This document shows, one piece after another, positions 1 to 10,781 of a stretch of DNA of 64,000 nt; position 1 is the first letter of the stretch, and every line of letters starts with the position of its first letter. This stretch comes from Tritrichomonas musculus (lineage: Eukaryota; Parabasalia; Tritrichomonadida; Tritrichomonadidae). A program made the position numbers and the translations under genes. The stretch spans positions 2,666,001-2,730,000 of the forward strand of contig JAPFFF010000014.1 of assembly GCA_039105265.1 (NCBI GenBank). The letters run 5' to 3'. Under the pieces are notes generated by a model. That model was not told where the DNA came from, did no database searches, and saw nothing but the letters and a program-made list of their open reading frames with translations.

Positions 1-210
1 CAGTGTTCAGTTTTCTGAATAAAAGAGCGTATAAAATAAAAAACATGTGAAGATGATTTAGGTGGATTTGACACGTGTTAAGGTCAAATTAAGTTCAAAT
101 CGAGTTATTTAATATAAATTTACTAAATCTACAAATTGTATTATTAAAATGTAGTTACGAACCTTTTATTCAATGGTAAAAATAATGATAAAACACGTTA
201 ATTAAATTGA
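1..210. other. AT-rich leader before first ankyrin gene
   Basis: No coding frame of note and no clear TCA-Y-W initiator just before the ATG at 211. It is probably the upstream region of the ankyrin gene that follows. Confidence 0.4.
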
Positions 211-1521
211 ATGAAATCAATTTTTTTTTTGAAAATAACTCATCAAAACTCTCCTCAAATAGAAAAAAGCATTTTTTCGCATATATTCAAAGCTGCAATA
301 AATAATGATGTTAAATCCATTCGGAAAATCGCGCAAAGCCATAATGAACAAATCAATTATATTTTTGGGCCGATTTATAAAATAGAGTATTTTTTGTTTT
401 TTTAATATCAGGAGTAATATGTATAACGCGCTACTTCCCACGTCAGGTCTTCCTTTAATTCATATTGCGGCATATTATGATGCAACAGAACTATTTTTTT
501 ATCTTTTAGAATTAGGATTTTCAATACGCGAATTATCAGCGCATAATTACTTACCAATACACTATGCATGCGAGGGAAATTCTAAAGAAGTTGCTTTTTA
601 TATTCTTAATAATGATACAAAAGCAGTTGAATTTGATGAAGATCTTGAAGTTTATTTTTAAATCTTATTATCAACATGTTTTTGCTGCAGTATATTCGAA
701 CGCATTTCAAATTTTAGATATTTTTTTTGAAAAAGGCCTTGATTTTAGTAAAACGATTAAAACGCGAAGTTATATGTATCAACTTGTTAAGCAGGCAATT
801 AAATCTCGAAGTATTGATTGCCTGATAATATTTATCCAAAAAGGTCTCCCAACCCATGGGAGTCTTAATTCTACTCCATTAATTAATGCAGTTAAAAATT
901 GCTTAACAGATGCGATTCTCCCTTTAATAGAAAACGGTGCTGATCCATATCATAAAACATCAGATGGAGAAACTGCACTTTCATTAGCATGTCATACTCA
1001 AAATGTAGAAGCTGTTCAAATTTTAGTTGATAATATGATAGATATTGACTTAAACCCTACTGATAAATTCATTTTATTTTTTTTATTTTTTTAATCCTTC
1101 AGCAATACATTGGGCCTGTCAATCAAAGAACCCCGAAATCGTTTCTATTATTCTCGATAAAGGATGTGATATGTATAGAGTTACGAATAACGGTGTTTAT
1201 TTTGATATTTTTTATTAACTTGAAATGGGCCCTGATTTTTTAGTAGATATTGAAACAAACGTTGACGATATTATAAAGATATTTGAAATTTTGATTAAGC
1301 ATGGTTATGACTTAAATAAGAGAAGGCCAAATCAACACTCCCTTCTGTATAATTTTTCTGTTGGCTCGATTCATCCGAACCCAAAAATTATTCGTTTCCT
1401 CGTGAAAAACGGGGCGAAAATGAATCCTGAATGCGAAACAAAAGATGATTTTAGGAAGATTTCAAGAAGAGAAAAATATAAAAAAATCATTCTTGATAAT
1501 ATTGATTTTGATAAATTATGA
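211..1521 (+). CDS. Ankyrin-repeat protein interrupted by four short T-rich spacers
   Basis: Five coding blocks in one orientation read as ankyrin repeats: 211-384, about 407-649, 672-1070, 1096-1194 and 1219-1521. Recognisable repeat cores include PLIHIAAYYDATELFFYLL, PIHYACEGNSKEVAFYIL, TALSLACHTQNVEAVQILV and AIHWACQSKNPEIVSIIL. The blocks are separated by T-rich stretches near 385-409, at 650-671 (22 nt), 1071-1095 (25 nt) and 1195-1218 (24 nt). Three of them change the reading frame and the last contains an in-frame stop. Leaving them out gives one continuous frame of about 405 codons with normal ankyrin spacing, starting at the ATG at 211 and ending at the TGA at 1519-1521. The first spacer can also be read as a 25-nt GTATTT...CAG intron (387-411) that keeps frame. 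The alternative is a pseudogene with several small breaks; the fact that every break lies at a repeat boundary argues against this. The domain call is confident, the gene structure is inference. Confidence 0.6.
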
Positions 1522-3230
1522 TTAAATGTTTTTAATAAAAATTATTTTTGCCATTGAAAATTTTCAATTGATTGCTGGCTTTCAATTTTTGAAATGAATC
1601 AACTTTGTTCATTTTAAAAAGGTGTCATTCTATTTTTATCCTTTTCATTTTGAGTACAAATGCAAATGATGATGATGAAAAAGAAACTTTGAACATAATT
1701 AAATGTGAACAAAAAATAGTAAATCTTCTATTGATCCATATTTTTTTGATTATAATGGATAAAAATTGATGTAATGATGATTCAAAATGATGAAGAATAA
1801 CATTTTGGTATTAATGCTTAAAAAAATGCAAGTTGTTCAAATTTGATTATGTTTATAAAATAGAATTTTGAAGTCATACAAAGATTTTGGCTGTCTCTCA
1901 TTCAGCTATTTATCCATTTAAATGTAAGTTTTTTTGTCATAAGTTTGAATGACGAATCTCATTTTTTTATATTATCTTATGTTATATAATACCCAATCAT
2001 AATATGCTTATTAAAAATAATTGATCAACATTCTCAGTACCTTTCTTTATAAAGATATTCATGAATGATACATTTTTAAGATTTGTTTAGTTTCATAAAT
2101 TTTATATTGTTTAATTTTCATATTATATCATCAGATTCATTTTAAAAAAAAAAATGATTTGCAAGACGTAGCAGGAAGTATTTGAGATTTGAAATCATTT
2201 GCTAAGGGAACATGCATTGAGTATATTTATATATAAGATCCAATTATATACATTTTTTATAATGTATCAATTCATATCTGTATTTCTTTCCAAAATAGAA
2301 ATTTTAAATAAATTTTCATATTGGAAAAGATTTGGTTAATTGTATCAGATTTTCCTTTGTACATGACATTTGTTTCTGTTCTTTTTAATATCCCAAATGA
2401 ACAAATATAAATTATTGAAATTGTTTGTGATGTCATATGAAAATGAACATTATTGTTTTACTTGGAAATGAGAGTTATTAAAATTAAAAATCTTTTTCTA
2501 GGTTTGGAGAGTTTTATTATCAAAAGGAATATTTGCATATTAAAAATTCATTTATATGAGAATATATTTTGAAATTTCATTAAAAAAAGAAATTGATGAT
2601 GGTGATGGTTTAACAATGATTTTAATATCATTTTTAAAACCATAATATATAAAAAATATGAAAATGATTTTAAAATTATTTTATATATCTCCAGTTGTTA
2701 TATGTCATTCATTTTATATATATAATTTATTTATTTCAAACGCTATGTATCATTAACTAAAAATGATTTTTTTCATGAATGATTATATTGTTGAATTTTC
2801 ATTCATATTATGAAATGAATGGATATAAAAAGATAATGATTTATAAAATTGCTTCTAAAACAATATATGTAAATTGTTTTTTTAAAAAAAATAAAAAATC
2901 ATTTATATTAAAAAATTGAGAATAATTGAAAAAGTATATCAATTGAATGTTGAGAGGACCTTTTTTTAAATATGAAATTGAATTTGCCATGAAAGGATCT
3001 TTTTAAGTATTCAATTTTAAATTTGATAGAAAATTCAATTTATCATGAAAGGATCTTTTAGTTAAAAAAAAAAAAAAATGGATTAGCATTGTTAATGTTG
3101 TTGATATATCATTTAAATTTATAATATGATAATGGATTTATATGGTTAGTAATATTCATATTGTATATAAAAAATAAGTTTTATATGATTTTTTTTATAT
3201 AAATATATTGTATCCATAACTATTTAATGA
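1522..3230. other. AT-rich intergenic region
   Basis: About 1.7 kb with no supportable gene. It holds long A/T runs and, near 2930-3062, a short repeated motif (separate entry). Confidence 0.5.
2938..3062. repeat. Short direct repeats around CATGAAAGGATCTTTT
   Basis: The 16-mer CATGAAAGGATCTTTT occurs twice about 57 bp apart (near 2989 and 3046), each time preceded by AAATT(G/C)AATTT. A more diverged copy, AGAGGACCTTTTTTT, lies just upstream. Function unknown; it may be a decayed tandem repeat. Confidence 0.5.
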
Positions 3231-4814
3231 TTATTGTTTTACTAATTCTTCTGCAACATCTTCGTAACTCACGCCATCGATGAGTTTGAAATAATTTTTC
3301 TCAATTGTTTCAACAATTTCTGAAAATGTTGGACGATCATTTGGGTCAAATTCAAAGCATTTGTCAACCAATTCTTTTGATAATTGATTGAATGAGTCAG
3401 GAATTTTCGCTTTTTGTTTTTCTATTATCTGTTGTGGTGTTATTTTTGGCATTTTTCCACCAGTTAGAATGTAAAACATCACAATTCCGAATGCATACAC
3501 ATCGATTTTTTGACCATAATGTGTGCTTCCACTCAAAACTTCTGGTGCCATAAATTCCGTTGTTCCTGGTTTGCAAGTTCTGCTTTCATCAGGATTATCT
3601 TTATCAATCATAGAAGAAACACCAAAGTCACACAATTTTACACGTTTTTTGGCACTGAGAAGTATATTAGAAGGTTTCAAATTTCGATGAATGACATTCA
3701 ATGAATGAACATGTTTCATTGTTCTAGCAACTTCATAAATCACAGCAACTTTTTGGACTTTGTTTAATGATGAAACATCATTTTCCAATGTTGATGGGCA
3801 ATATTCAAGAAGGAGAGAAATTGGATGTGTCGCATCACCAAAACAAATTCCATAGACAGTGACAATGTTTGGATGGCAGGCTTCATTCAATATTTCATAA
3901 TTTTTCATAAATTCACGATTGCGTGCAAAGCCATTGTCACCTGATGTGCTAACATTTACTACTTTTAGAGTGTATATTTTTTTCTTCTTGTCTTGAACTT
4001 TGAATATTTCTGAAGTTGGACTTGATCCAATTTTTTTAAGTTTTTTCAAATTTTTTAAATCTTTTACATCAAAAATTTTAAGTATATCAGATTGGATATT
4101 TGATAAATCTTTTTCTTCTTCATTTTCATTTTCAACAATTTTTTGTCTTTCTTCTTCTTCACTGGATTCATCTTCATTTATTTTCTTTGGTAAATCTTTT
4201 GGAGGTTCGATTAGAGTTAAGGTTCCTTTCCTTGTTAAAATTGATCTTCTTCTACTTCTGTCTTCTTTTGGAGATTCTTTTGGAGCTTCTTTTGTTTTTT
4301 CTTCTGTTTTATCTTCTACTTTTTCTTTTTCTTCTTTTTCTTCTTCTTCTTTATCTTCATTTTCATCTTCATTTTCATTTTCTTCGGCTTCAATTATTGC
4401 TCCAATTTCAGGGATCTGTCCTTTGGCAAGCAGTTTCATTATATTTTTCCATCTAATAACTTCCATTATGAACATTTCAAATTTCTTCTCAAAAATATCG
4501 TCATTTGCAAAACGAATAGGATATCTGTAATTTACATAAACTTCATTTTCGTCTAAATCTAGAGCGATTGTTAACTTATTGGTTATTGAATTTGCACATA
4601 GTAAAAAGTGGAGTATTTCAGCATTGTTTTCTTTTGGGATTTGACCAATTGGAGAGTACCAGATAAAACTACTCATAGGACCATTGAAACCTATAATAAC
4701 ATTTAAGTCGTCATTCAAAACGAAGCTACAAGAGCCTTCTGCGATTGCTTTCCCCATATTTAATCCAACTTTTTTTGAGAAATTTCTCATGATTTCCTTC
4801 CATTTTTCAAACAT
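3231..4814 (-). CDS. CesT-like domain fused to a protein kinase with an HRN catalytic loop
   Basis: About 527 residues from the ATG at 4814; a frame 10 codons longer lacks an ATG. Residues about 1-140 resemble the CesT/Tir type III secretion chaperone fold: a hydrophobic N-terminal helix, FVLNDDLNVIIGF and SPIGQIPKENNAEILHFLL strands and helix, then a C-terminal helix. An acidic Glu/Lys/Asn-rich low-complexity linker follows (about 140-245). The C-terminal kinase domain has Lys in TLKVV (about 284), DFG in LCDFGVSS (396-398) and the APE motif MAPEV. The catalytic loop reads HRNLKPSN, so the usual catalytic Asp is Asn (about 378), and the glycine loop IGSSPTSE is degenerate. This predicts weak or absent catalysis, i.e. 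a pseudokinase. It is divergent from the CesT-like gene at 5231. The kinase call is firm, the CesT call moderate. Confidence 0.8.
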   Translation of the reverse strand: MFEKWKEIMRNFSKKVGLNMGKAIAEGSCSFVLNDDLNVIIGFNGPMSSFIWYSPIGQIPKENNAEILHFLLCANSITNKLTIALDLDENEVYVNYRYPIRFANDDIFEKKFEMFIMEVIRWKNIMKLLAKGQIPEIGAIIEAEENENEDENEDKEEEEKEEKEKVEDKTEEKTKEAPKESPKEDRSRRRSILTRKGTLTLIEPPKDLPKKINEDESSEEEERQKIVENENEEEKDLSNIQSDILKIFDVKDLKNLKKLKKIGSSPTSEIFKVQDKKKKIYTLKVVNVSTSGDNGFARNREFMKNYEILNEACHPNIVTVYGICFGDATHPISLLLEYCPSTLENDVSSLNKVQKVAVIYEVARTMKHVHSLNVIHRNLKPSNILLSAKKRVKLCDFGVSSMIDKDNPDESRTCKPGTTEFMAPEVLSGSTHYGQKIDVYAFGIVMFYILTGGKMPKITPQQIIEKQKAKIPDSFNQLSKELVDKCFEFDPNDRPTFSEIVETIEKNYFKLIDGVSYEDVAEELVKQ

Positions 4815-5230
4815 TTTAAGATCAAAAAAAATTTGATATAACAATCAAAAAAAATTGAATATATCATATCATTATACTGTCAAAAACATTTATTGAATAT
4901 TATTTTTCGTTTTTGTAAAATATTTAAATAAAAATATAAATATTATAAATAAATAGTTTTATTAATGTTTAAATGCAAATTGCTTTTGTAATGATTTGAG
5001 ATGTTCAGAAATTTTTTTCTAACAAAAAGAAAAAAATTTTGAATAACTCAAAGATCCTTTCTACTCACAATTTTTATTCTTATAAATGAAACTCATAATG
5101 GAGATAAATAAGAGCAACTATGAATTTGTTCACTTTTATATTAAATTTACGATTAACATGAACACTATTATAAATTGAATTCTACAACCGAAAATCAAAT
5201 TCAAAAAGAAAAAAAAAAAAAATAAAAAAA
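4815..5230. promoter_or_regulatory. Shared intergenic region of two divergent CesT-like genes
   Basis: About 416 AT-rich bases between two divergent start codons. It probably holds both promoters. I see no convincing TCA-Y-W initiator for either gene. Confidence 0.35.
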
Positions 5231-5725
5231 ATGTCGGGAAGAGAAAAGATGCAAAAAATAATATATAACTTCTGTTCTAGATGTCACATGGGTCCTATCG
5301 AGTTAGATGATGCAAACTGTGCCTACTTTGCCTTTGATAATAAAATATTTTTAAGGGTTGATATGAACGAAACAACAGATGAATGCACTTTACTAGCATA
5401 CGCAGGAGGTGTTGAAAAGTATTCTCCAAATATTTATAAATTTCTTTTATCTCAAAATTTATTCTGGAAAGGAACAGGTGGAGCAAAATTGGGACTAGAA
5501 AAGTCGAACAATGATGAAGACCTCGAAGTTTTAACAATTAGTCAAAGATTGCCGATGGATGGACTTGATGAAGACCAATTTTATTCAGAAGCAGAAATGT
5601 TTGTAAACTGTGTTGATAAATGGTTGGAGTTGATGCCAAAACTAGATGAAAATGATCCAAAATCAATACCAACAGACAAAGAAGTGAGAAAAGCCAAAAA
5701 ACAGAAGAAATGTAATATATGTTAA
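5231..5725 (+). CDS. Small CesT/Tir-chaperone-like protein with C-terminal CaaX box
   Basis: 164 residues from the ATG at 5231. The layout fits the CesT family known from bacterial type III secretion chaperones: N-terminal helix, LDDANCAYFAFDNKIFLRVDM strands, the helix SPNIYKFLLSQNLFWKGTGG followed by AKLGLE, LTISQRLPMDGLD, and a last amphipathic helix SEAEMFVNCVDKWLELM. The GTGGAxLGL and RLPxxGLD segments are the most typical parts. The protein ends in a basic stretch, KKAKKQKK-like, and then CNIC, which is a possible prenylation site. I infer a membrane-anchored adaptor. The neighbouring divergent gene carries a related domain fused to a kinase, which hints at a functional pair. Its eukaryotic role is unknown to me; lateral origin from bacteria is possible. 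Confidence 0.7.
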   Translation: MSGREKMQKIIYNFCSRCHMGPIELDDANCAYFAFDNKIFLRVDMNETTDECTLLAYAGGVEKYSPNIYKFLLSQNLFWKGTGGAKLGLEKSNNDEDLEVLTISQRLPMDGLDEDQFYSEAEMFVNCVDKWLELMPKLDENDPKSIPTDKEVRKAKKQKKCNIC

Positions 5726-6068
5726 AAAAAAACTTTTTATAATGCGAAAACTTTGAAAAATATTTTTTTAATGAATTAACTAAATTGTTTTTTTGATGAG
5801 ATGGAATAGTTTTTTATGAGAACGAAAAAATATTTGAAAAATACATATCAATAAATTTTTTTGTTGTAGTTTTTGAAGATTGAATTATTATTCGTAAAAA
5901 AAAAAAAAAAAATATGACTTTTAGAAGATGCTTTTCATTAGTGATAAAAAAAACTTTGATACGTTATAGATTGAATATGTCATCTTATTTTTTCCTATAC
6001 AAAATTCAATGAAAAAAAAAATTAAGTTTATTTATGCATTGAACTTTTCAGAGATTAAAAAAATTATT
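5726..6068. other. Intergenic region between convergent genes
   Basis: 343 AT-rich bases between the end of the CesT-like gene and the stop codon of the kinase-ankyrin gene on the other strand. Nothing else seen. Confidence 0.5.
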
Positions 6069-9000
6069 CTATTTGGCCATTAATAAACTGATAATTTCTT
6101 CATTCTCATAAAGTAATGCTTCATCGAGAGCAGTATAATAAAATATATTGATTCTGGAATATTATTAATTATATAGATTTTGAGAAACCATATTCAAAAA
6201 TTTCAAAAAAAAATTTTATGAATCAAATTTTAAAAGAAAATGTTTTTAGCAGTTTTTTTGATTGCCTTTAATGAAAGAATGTATTTAACAAGTTCGGTAA
6301 CTTTTGAAGTAACGGCAAGATGTAATAAAGTATTCTCAAATTTTATTTGAAACTTTTTGAATATTATTTTGAATGGAAAACTTTATTTAATTCTTTTAAT
6401 TTATTTAAATTTTATGAAAATAATAAAATCGCCAAAATAGTTACGTCTTTTACATTCAGCTTGTTCAATGAGATTAAATACTTTACAGATACAATATCTC
6501 CTTCTGCGCATGCACAATGAAGTACTGTTTGATTAATAATTATATAAAAGAATTCCATAAATTATTTGAATAAAAAAAACATCGTAAATTTTGAAAATTT
6601 TTAGAAATTTCATAAATTTTAAAAAATCAAAAATGTCAGTTGCAGTGACATCGATTGAATCTAAAGATATTAAATACTTCAAAAGATCAAAATTGCCTGT
6701 TTTGCATGCACAATGTAATAAAGTTCCATAAATATTATGGAATTATAAACTTCTTGAAAAATTTAAAAAAAAACTTTACAAAAAAAAATGTTTTTTCAAT
6801 TAAAATATCTTTGGAGTTGATGTCAAAAACATTTAAAGAAATAAGGAATTTAACTATTTCTAAATATCCTTTTTTGCAGGCCGTTCGTAACAAATCTGGA
6901 TAAGTCAAAAAAATGATTTAAAAACTTCATTAAAAAAATAATAAAAAAGAACGCATTTTGATATAAGATCACATAATTTGGATGTCACGATGTATTTGAC
7001 TAAATCAACATTTCCTGATTGACATGCAATATGAAGCATTGTTTCATTAAAATATTTTATTTTTTGGAACTTTTTGAATTCATCTAATCTTAAAACGTTA
7101 TAAAAAAAAATCAATTTAAAATGTCATTTCTTGATTTTGTATCTATCTTATCAAGTGAAACCAAGTATTTAACAGTATCGGTGTTAGTTGCTTCACAAGC
7201 ATAATGTAATAATGTTGAATAAAAAAAAATGCTTTCAAACATTATAAAATCTTCAAATTTTTAAGAACATCATAAACTCAAAAATTTTCAAAATTTTATA
7301 AATTATTAAAATTTTAACTGTTTTTGCTTTTATATCAATCATATTAAGTGATACTAGGTATTTGACAACTTCAACATTTCCATATCTGCAAGCAACATGT
7401 AATAAAGTTTCATTAATTGTGCTAATTTTAAAATATTCTTATTAAAAATGATTGATAGAAATTTCATTTAAAAAGTTTTCTTTTTTGAAATTTTATAAAA
7501 GAGAAAAAAATGTAAAAACGGTTTTGTTTTTAACTTCTAGTGTCTTAAGAGAGATTAAATACTTTATGCAATCAATATTGCCAGATTTGCATGCAAAATT
7601 CAAAACTGTTTCATATAAATAATGTTAAAATGTTATTAAAAAAAAAATTTCAAACGTCATAAAAAAAAGTTTTTGAAACAGCAAAAATATAAAAAAGTGT
7701 CAACTGTTTTTGCTTTAATGTTCATGAACTTTAATGACATATAATATTTAATGGTTTCAATGCTTCCAGAATTGCATGCAAAATGTAATAAAGTTTCTTC
7801 AATTTTATTGAGTTAAAACGTTATTTAAAAAAAAAATTGATTTTAAATGTCATTAGAAATATAAGCATAAAAAACTGAATTAAAAAAATATAAAAGTAAA
7901 TTGTTTTATATTTGTAATCAAACAATTTGAGTGATATAAAGTATTTAACAATGTCCAATTTTCCTGTAATTGTTGCATAAATTAATGGTAATGCTGTATT
8001 AGCTAAAAAAAAATAATTAAAATATCGACCAATTTAACATCAATATCATTATGTGAAACAAAATATCTAGCAACATTATAATCACCAAACAAGCAGGCAT
8101 CGCTCAAAACTGTCTTATAAAAAATATTTGTTTTTAAAAATTACATAAATGTAAGTATTTTAAAATGTTTTCGCCTTTTTTAAAATCAACTAAGTCTAAA
8201 AACATTAAAGTATCAATAAGTTCAATATTTCTTGATTTGCTTGCACATTTCAACAATTCGGTATAAATACTTTTAATATATGAACGTTTTGAATTCTTCA
8301 ATTAAAAAAAACGCTAAAAAAATTATAAAAAAAAATATCGTTAAAAAAATTAATTAAAAATGTCATTCATATTGATACTAACTTCCTTTAATGAAAGAAG
8401 ATATTTAACAAGATCAACACTTCCAGATGATACTGCCGAATTAAGAATTGTGAAATTAAACTTGCTACTTAAAACTCCATTAAAATTTTCATTATGTTTG
8501 AAACATCATTAAAACTTCAAAAAAAAAAATTTTGTTTTTATGTTTAAGATCAAATAAATCCATAGATATGAGGAATTTTACTAAATCTATTTGTCCTGTA
8601 CAGCATGCATAATGTAATGCATTGTCATAAAAATATTTTAAATATAAAAACTTTATTGAACATTAAAAATAATGGAACTGTATAAAAAAAACTCAGAAAA
8701 AGTTTTAAAATTTTATAAAAAATTAAAAAAAAAAAACGGTTAAAGCTGTGACATCAACATTGAAATTAGATATAAGGTACTTAACAACTTCAATGTTGCC
8801 TGATGAGCATGCATAATGTATCATTGCCAGATAAAAAAATTGAATGAAAAAACGTTATAATCATCTCAAATAAAAATAAACATCATTCAAAAATAGCAAA
8901 AATAAAAATGTCATGAATCATAAAATAATTATCAAATATCCTTCCAATTAATATCAAATATATTCAAAGAAAGAAGGTATTTAACAAGTTCAAGGTTGCC

Positions 9001-10690
9001 AGAATGAAATGCATAAGAAAGGAGTCTTTCATAAATGGTAAAAATTAAAATGTTATAGACAAATTTTTCTTTTATATCAAATTCTTTAAAAGTAAAAAGA
9101 TATTTGACAAACTCTGTTTCGCCAGATACGACAGCATAATGCAATATTGATGTATAAAAATAAATTGATAAGAACTTTTTGAATAAAACCGAAAAAAAAC
9201 ATAGTAAAATTATAATTTTAAAAACATTATAAAAAAATTGCATTTGGAAACAGATCTTGCTGTGAGATCAAATACATTCAAAGAAAGAATATATTTTGCA
9301 AGTTCAACGTTATTTGATTCGCAAGCAAGCTGTAGTATATTTTCATAAACAAAATTAAAAGTAAAATTCCATAAGAAAAAATCATAAAAAACATCATTAA
9401 TAAAAAAAAAAAGTTATGTTTGAAAATGATGTCCAATCCTTTGATATCAAACTTTTGGGTTGAAAGAAGGTACTTGACAAGTTCAAGATTTCCAATGTCT
9501 GCAGCACAATGCAACAATGATTTATAAGAAAAAATAAATGTAAAAATTCCATTAACGTATCTTTCATTCAAGTCAACTTCAGTTGAGAAATATAAATTGA
9601 TTATTTGGTAGTAATTGCGGCTTATCTTTTTAATGTCAATATGTTTGTAATTTGGATTATATTTCATAGTTGTTGTCGAAGTCGTTGAAGATGTTGTTTT
9701 ATCTGATTGACTTTTTTTGCGAGCAGAAACAATCAAGTCTTTTTTAACTTTTGAATTTTCCTTACTTCTTTCATTTTCGATAAGTTGAATGTACTTTTTG
9801 ACCTCCAATTCATCAAAACCGTCGCCAAAAATGGTCAAATCTTTTGTGAGTCTTTCATAGATCTCATTGAATGATGGACGACTTTTTGGGTTCGTGGCCC
9901 AGCATTGAGATATGAGTTCTTTCATTTCACTTGTCACTTCAAAGTCTAAAAAGTTTGGTCGGTGGCCTATTAACACTTCTGCCATTAGTTTTGTAATTCC
10001 GATTTTTTTGCCTAATTCAAAAAACGGTGTTTTTCTTGTGACAATTTCATAAGCGATCATTGCGAATGAATAAACGTCCACCCCTGGGCTATATTCGTCC
10101 TCATTGTTAAATATTTCAGGGGCATTGTATAAGGGGGTACCAAAAGCGGATGTCATTTGAATTTTAAGCGAATTACTGAGTGATTGCTCAAAACAACGAG
10201 ATAAACCAAAATCGCAGACACGGGGATAAAAGTCATCATCCATTAAGATATTATCACTTTTTAAATCACGATGAAGGATTCCCATTTGATGGAGATATCT
10301 CATGGCATCAGCAATTCCAATGAGCGCAATACATTGTTTTGTTTTAGTAAATCTTGGATTTGTTAAATTTTTTTTTAAAGAGCCATTTTTTAAGTATTCC
10401 GTTATGATTGTTGGCTCAAGTAGAGATGGATCAGTATTAGATTGAAAATTAATGCCAATAAATTTAACAATCGCGGGATGATCAAGATCATGGAGGATCA
10501 AAGATTCTCGCATAAAAAGCATTTGCTCGTTTCCGTTGAAATTAGTTCTTTTATCAATAATCTTTGCCGCATAATATTTGTCATCAACAAGATTTTTCAC
10601 TAAAAAAACGGTGCCAAATGTACCTTTACCGAGTTCTTCTTCTGTGATTTCGTAGTCTGTATTATCGAAAAATACGCCTTGAAAATCCAT
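6069..10690 (-). CDS. TKL-type protein kinase with 20 ankyrin modules separated by T-rich spacers
   Basis: The first block (10690-9557, 378 codons) is an apparently active kinase: GKGTFG loop (21-26), AAK lysine 43, HRDLKSDN (140-142 for HRD), DFG 160-162, and GTPLYNAPE. After a Ser/Thr/Lys-rich linker come 19 ankyrin modules and a C-terminal cap, each preceded by a spacer. Module starts on this strand are 9523, 9344, 9153, 9030, 8830, 8626, 8454, 8262, 8116, 7997, 7797, 7612, 7411, 7218, 7045, 6899, 6727, 6531, 6334 and the cap at 6137, which ends at the TAG at 6069-6071. Modules are 31 codons (three are 32), read like ETLLHFACNSGSIETIKYY, and contain no stops. The spacers contain many stops and frame shifts. 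Without the spacers the frame is continuous for about 992 codons. I infer one gene with 20 removable spacers. Individual boundaries may be off by a codon. A decayed gene is the alternative. Confidence 0.7.
6138..9556 (-). repeat. Twenty T-rich inter-module spacers (candidate introns)
   Basis: Spacers read on the minus strand lie at 9556-9524 (33 nt), 9430-9345 (86), 9251-9154 (98), 9060-9031 (30), 8937-8831 (107), 8737-8627 (111), 8533-8455 (79), 8361-8263 (99), 8166-8117 (50), 8023-7998 (26), 7901-7798 (104), 7704-7613 (92), 7519-7412 (108), 7318-7219 (100), 7122-7046 (77), 6952-6900 (53), 6806-6728 (79), 6634-6532 (103), 6438-6335 (104) and 6241-6138 (104). Most start GTT or ATTTT and most end TTTAT or TTAAT directly before a codon such as GAA. 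Several contain an ATAACGTTTTAA-like motif upstream of the 3' end. Lengths do not favour multiples of three. All split between codons (phase 0). They lack the extended GTAYGT and ACTAACACACAG ends known from trichomonad introns. Confidence 0.65.
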
Positions 10691-10781
10691 TTGTAGATAA
10701 TTCTAATCGTTATGGTGAATTTTTTCAATATTAACTAATAACGGTGGTTTATATTGATATATTTGGATGTTGCAATAGGAA
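10691..10781. promoter_or_regulatory. Short shared promoter region
   Basis: Only 91 bases separate the divergent starts of the kinase-ankyrin gene and the acidic CaaX gene. Both promoters must lie here or overlap the genes. No clear initiator motif seen. Confidence 0.35.

Noticed and set aside
650-671. Simple one-base T-run frameshift in the first ankyrin gene
   Set aside because: Possible here in isolation, but the same kind of interruption recurs at other module boundaries, so spacer removal is the more economical reading. Kept as the alternative.
4000-4530. Ser/Phe-rich plus-strand frame opposite the kinase linker
   Set aside because: Shadow of the acidic Glu-rich linker.
6100-9500. A series of separate small ankyrin genes on the minus strand
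   Set aside because: The modules lack their own starts and stops, have one fixed length and phase, and lead from the kinase exon to a single cap and stop. One gene explains them better.
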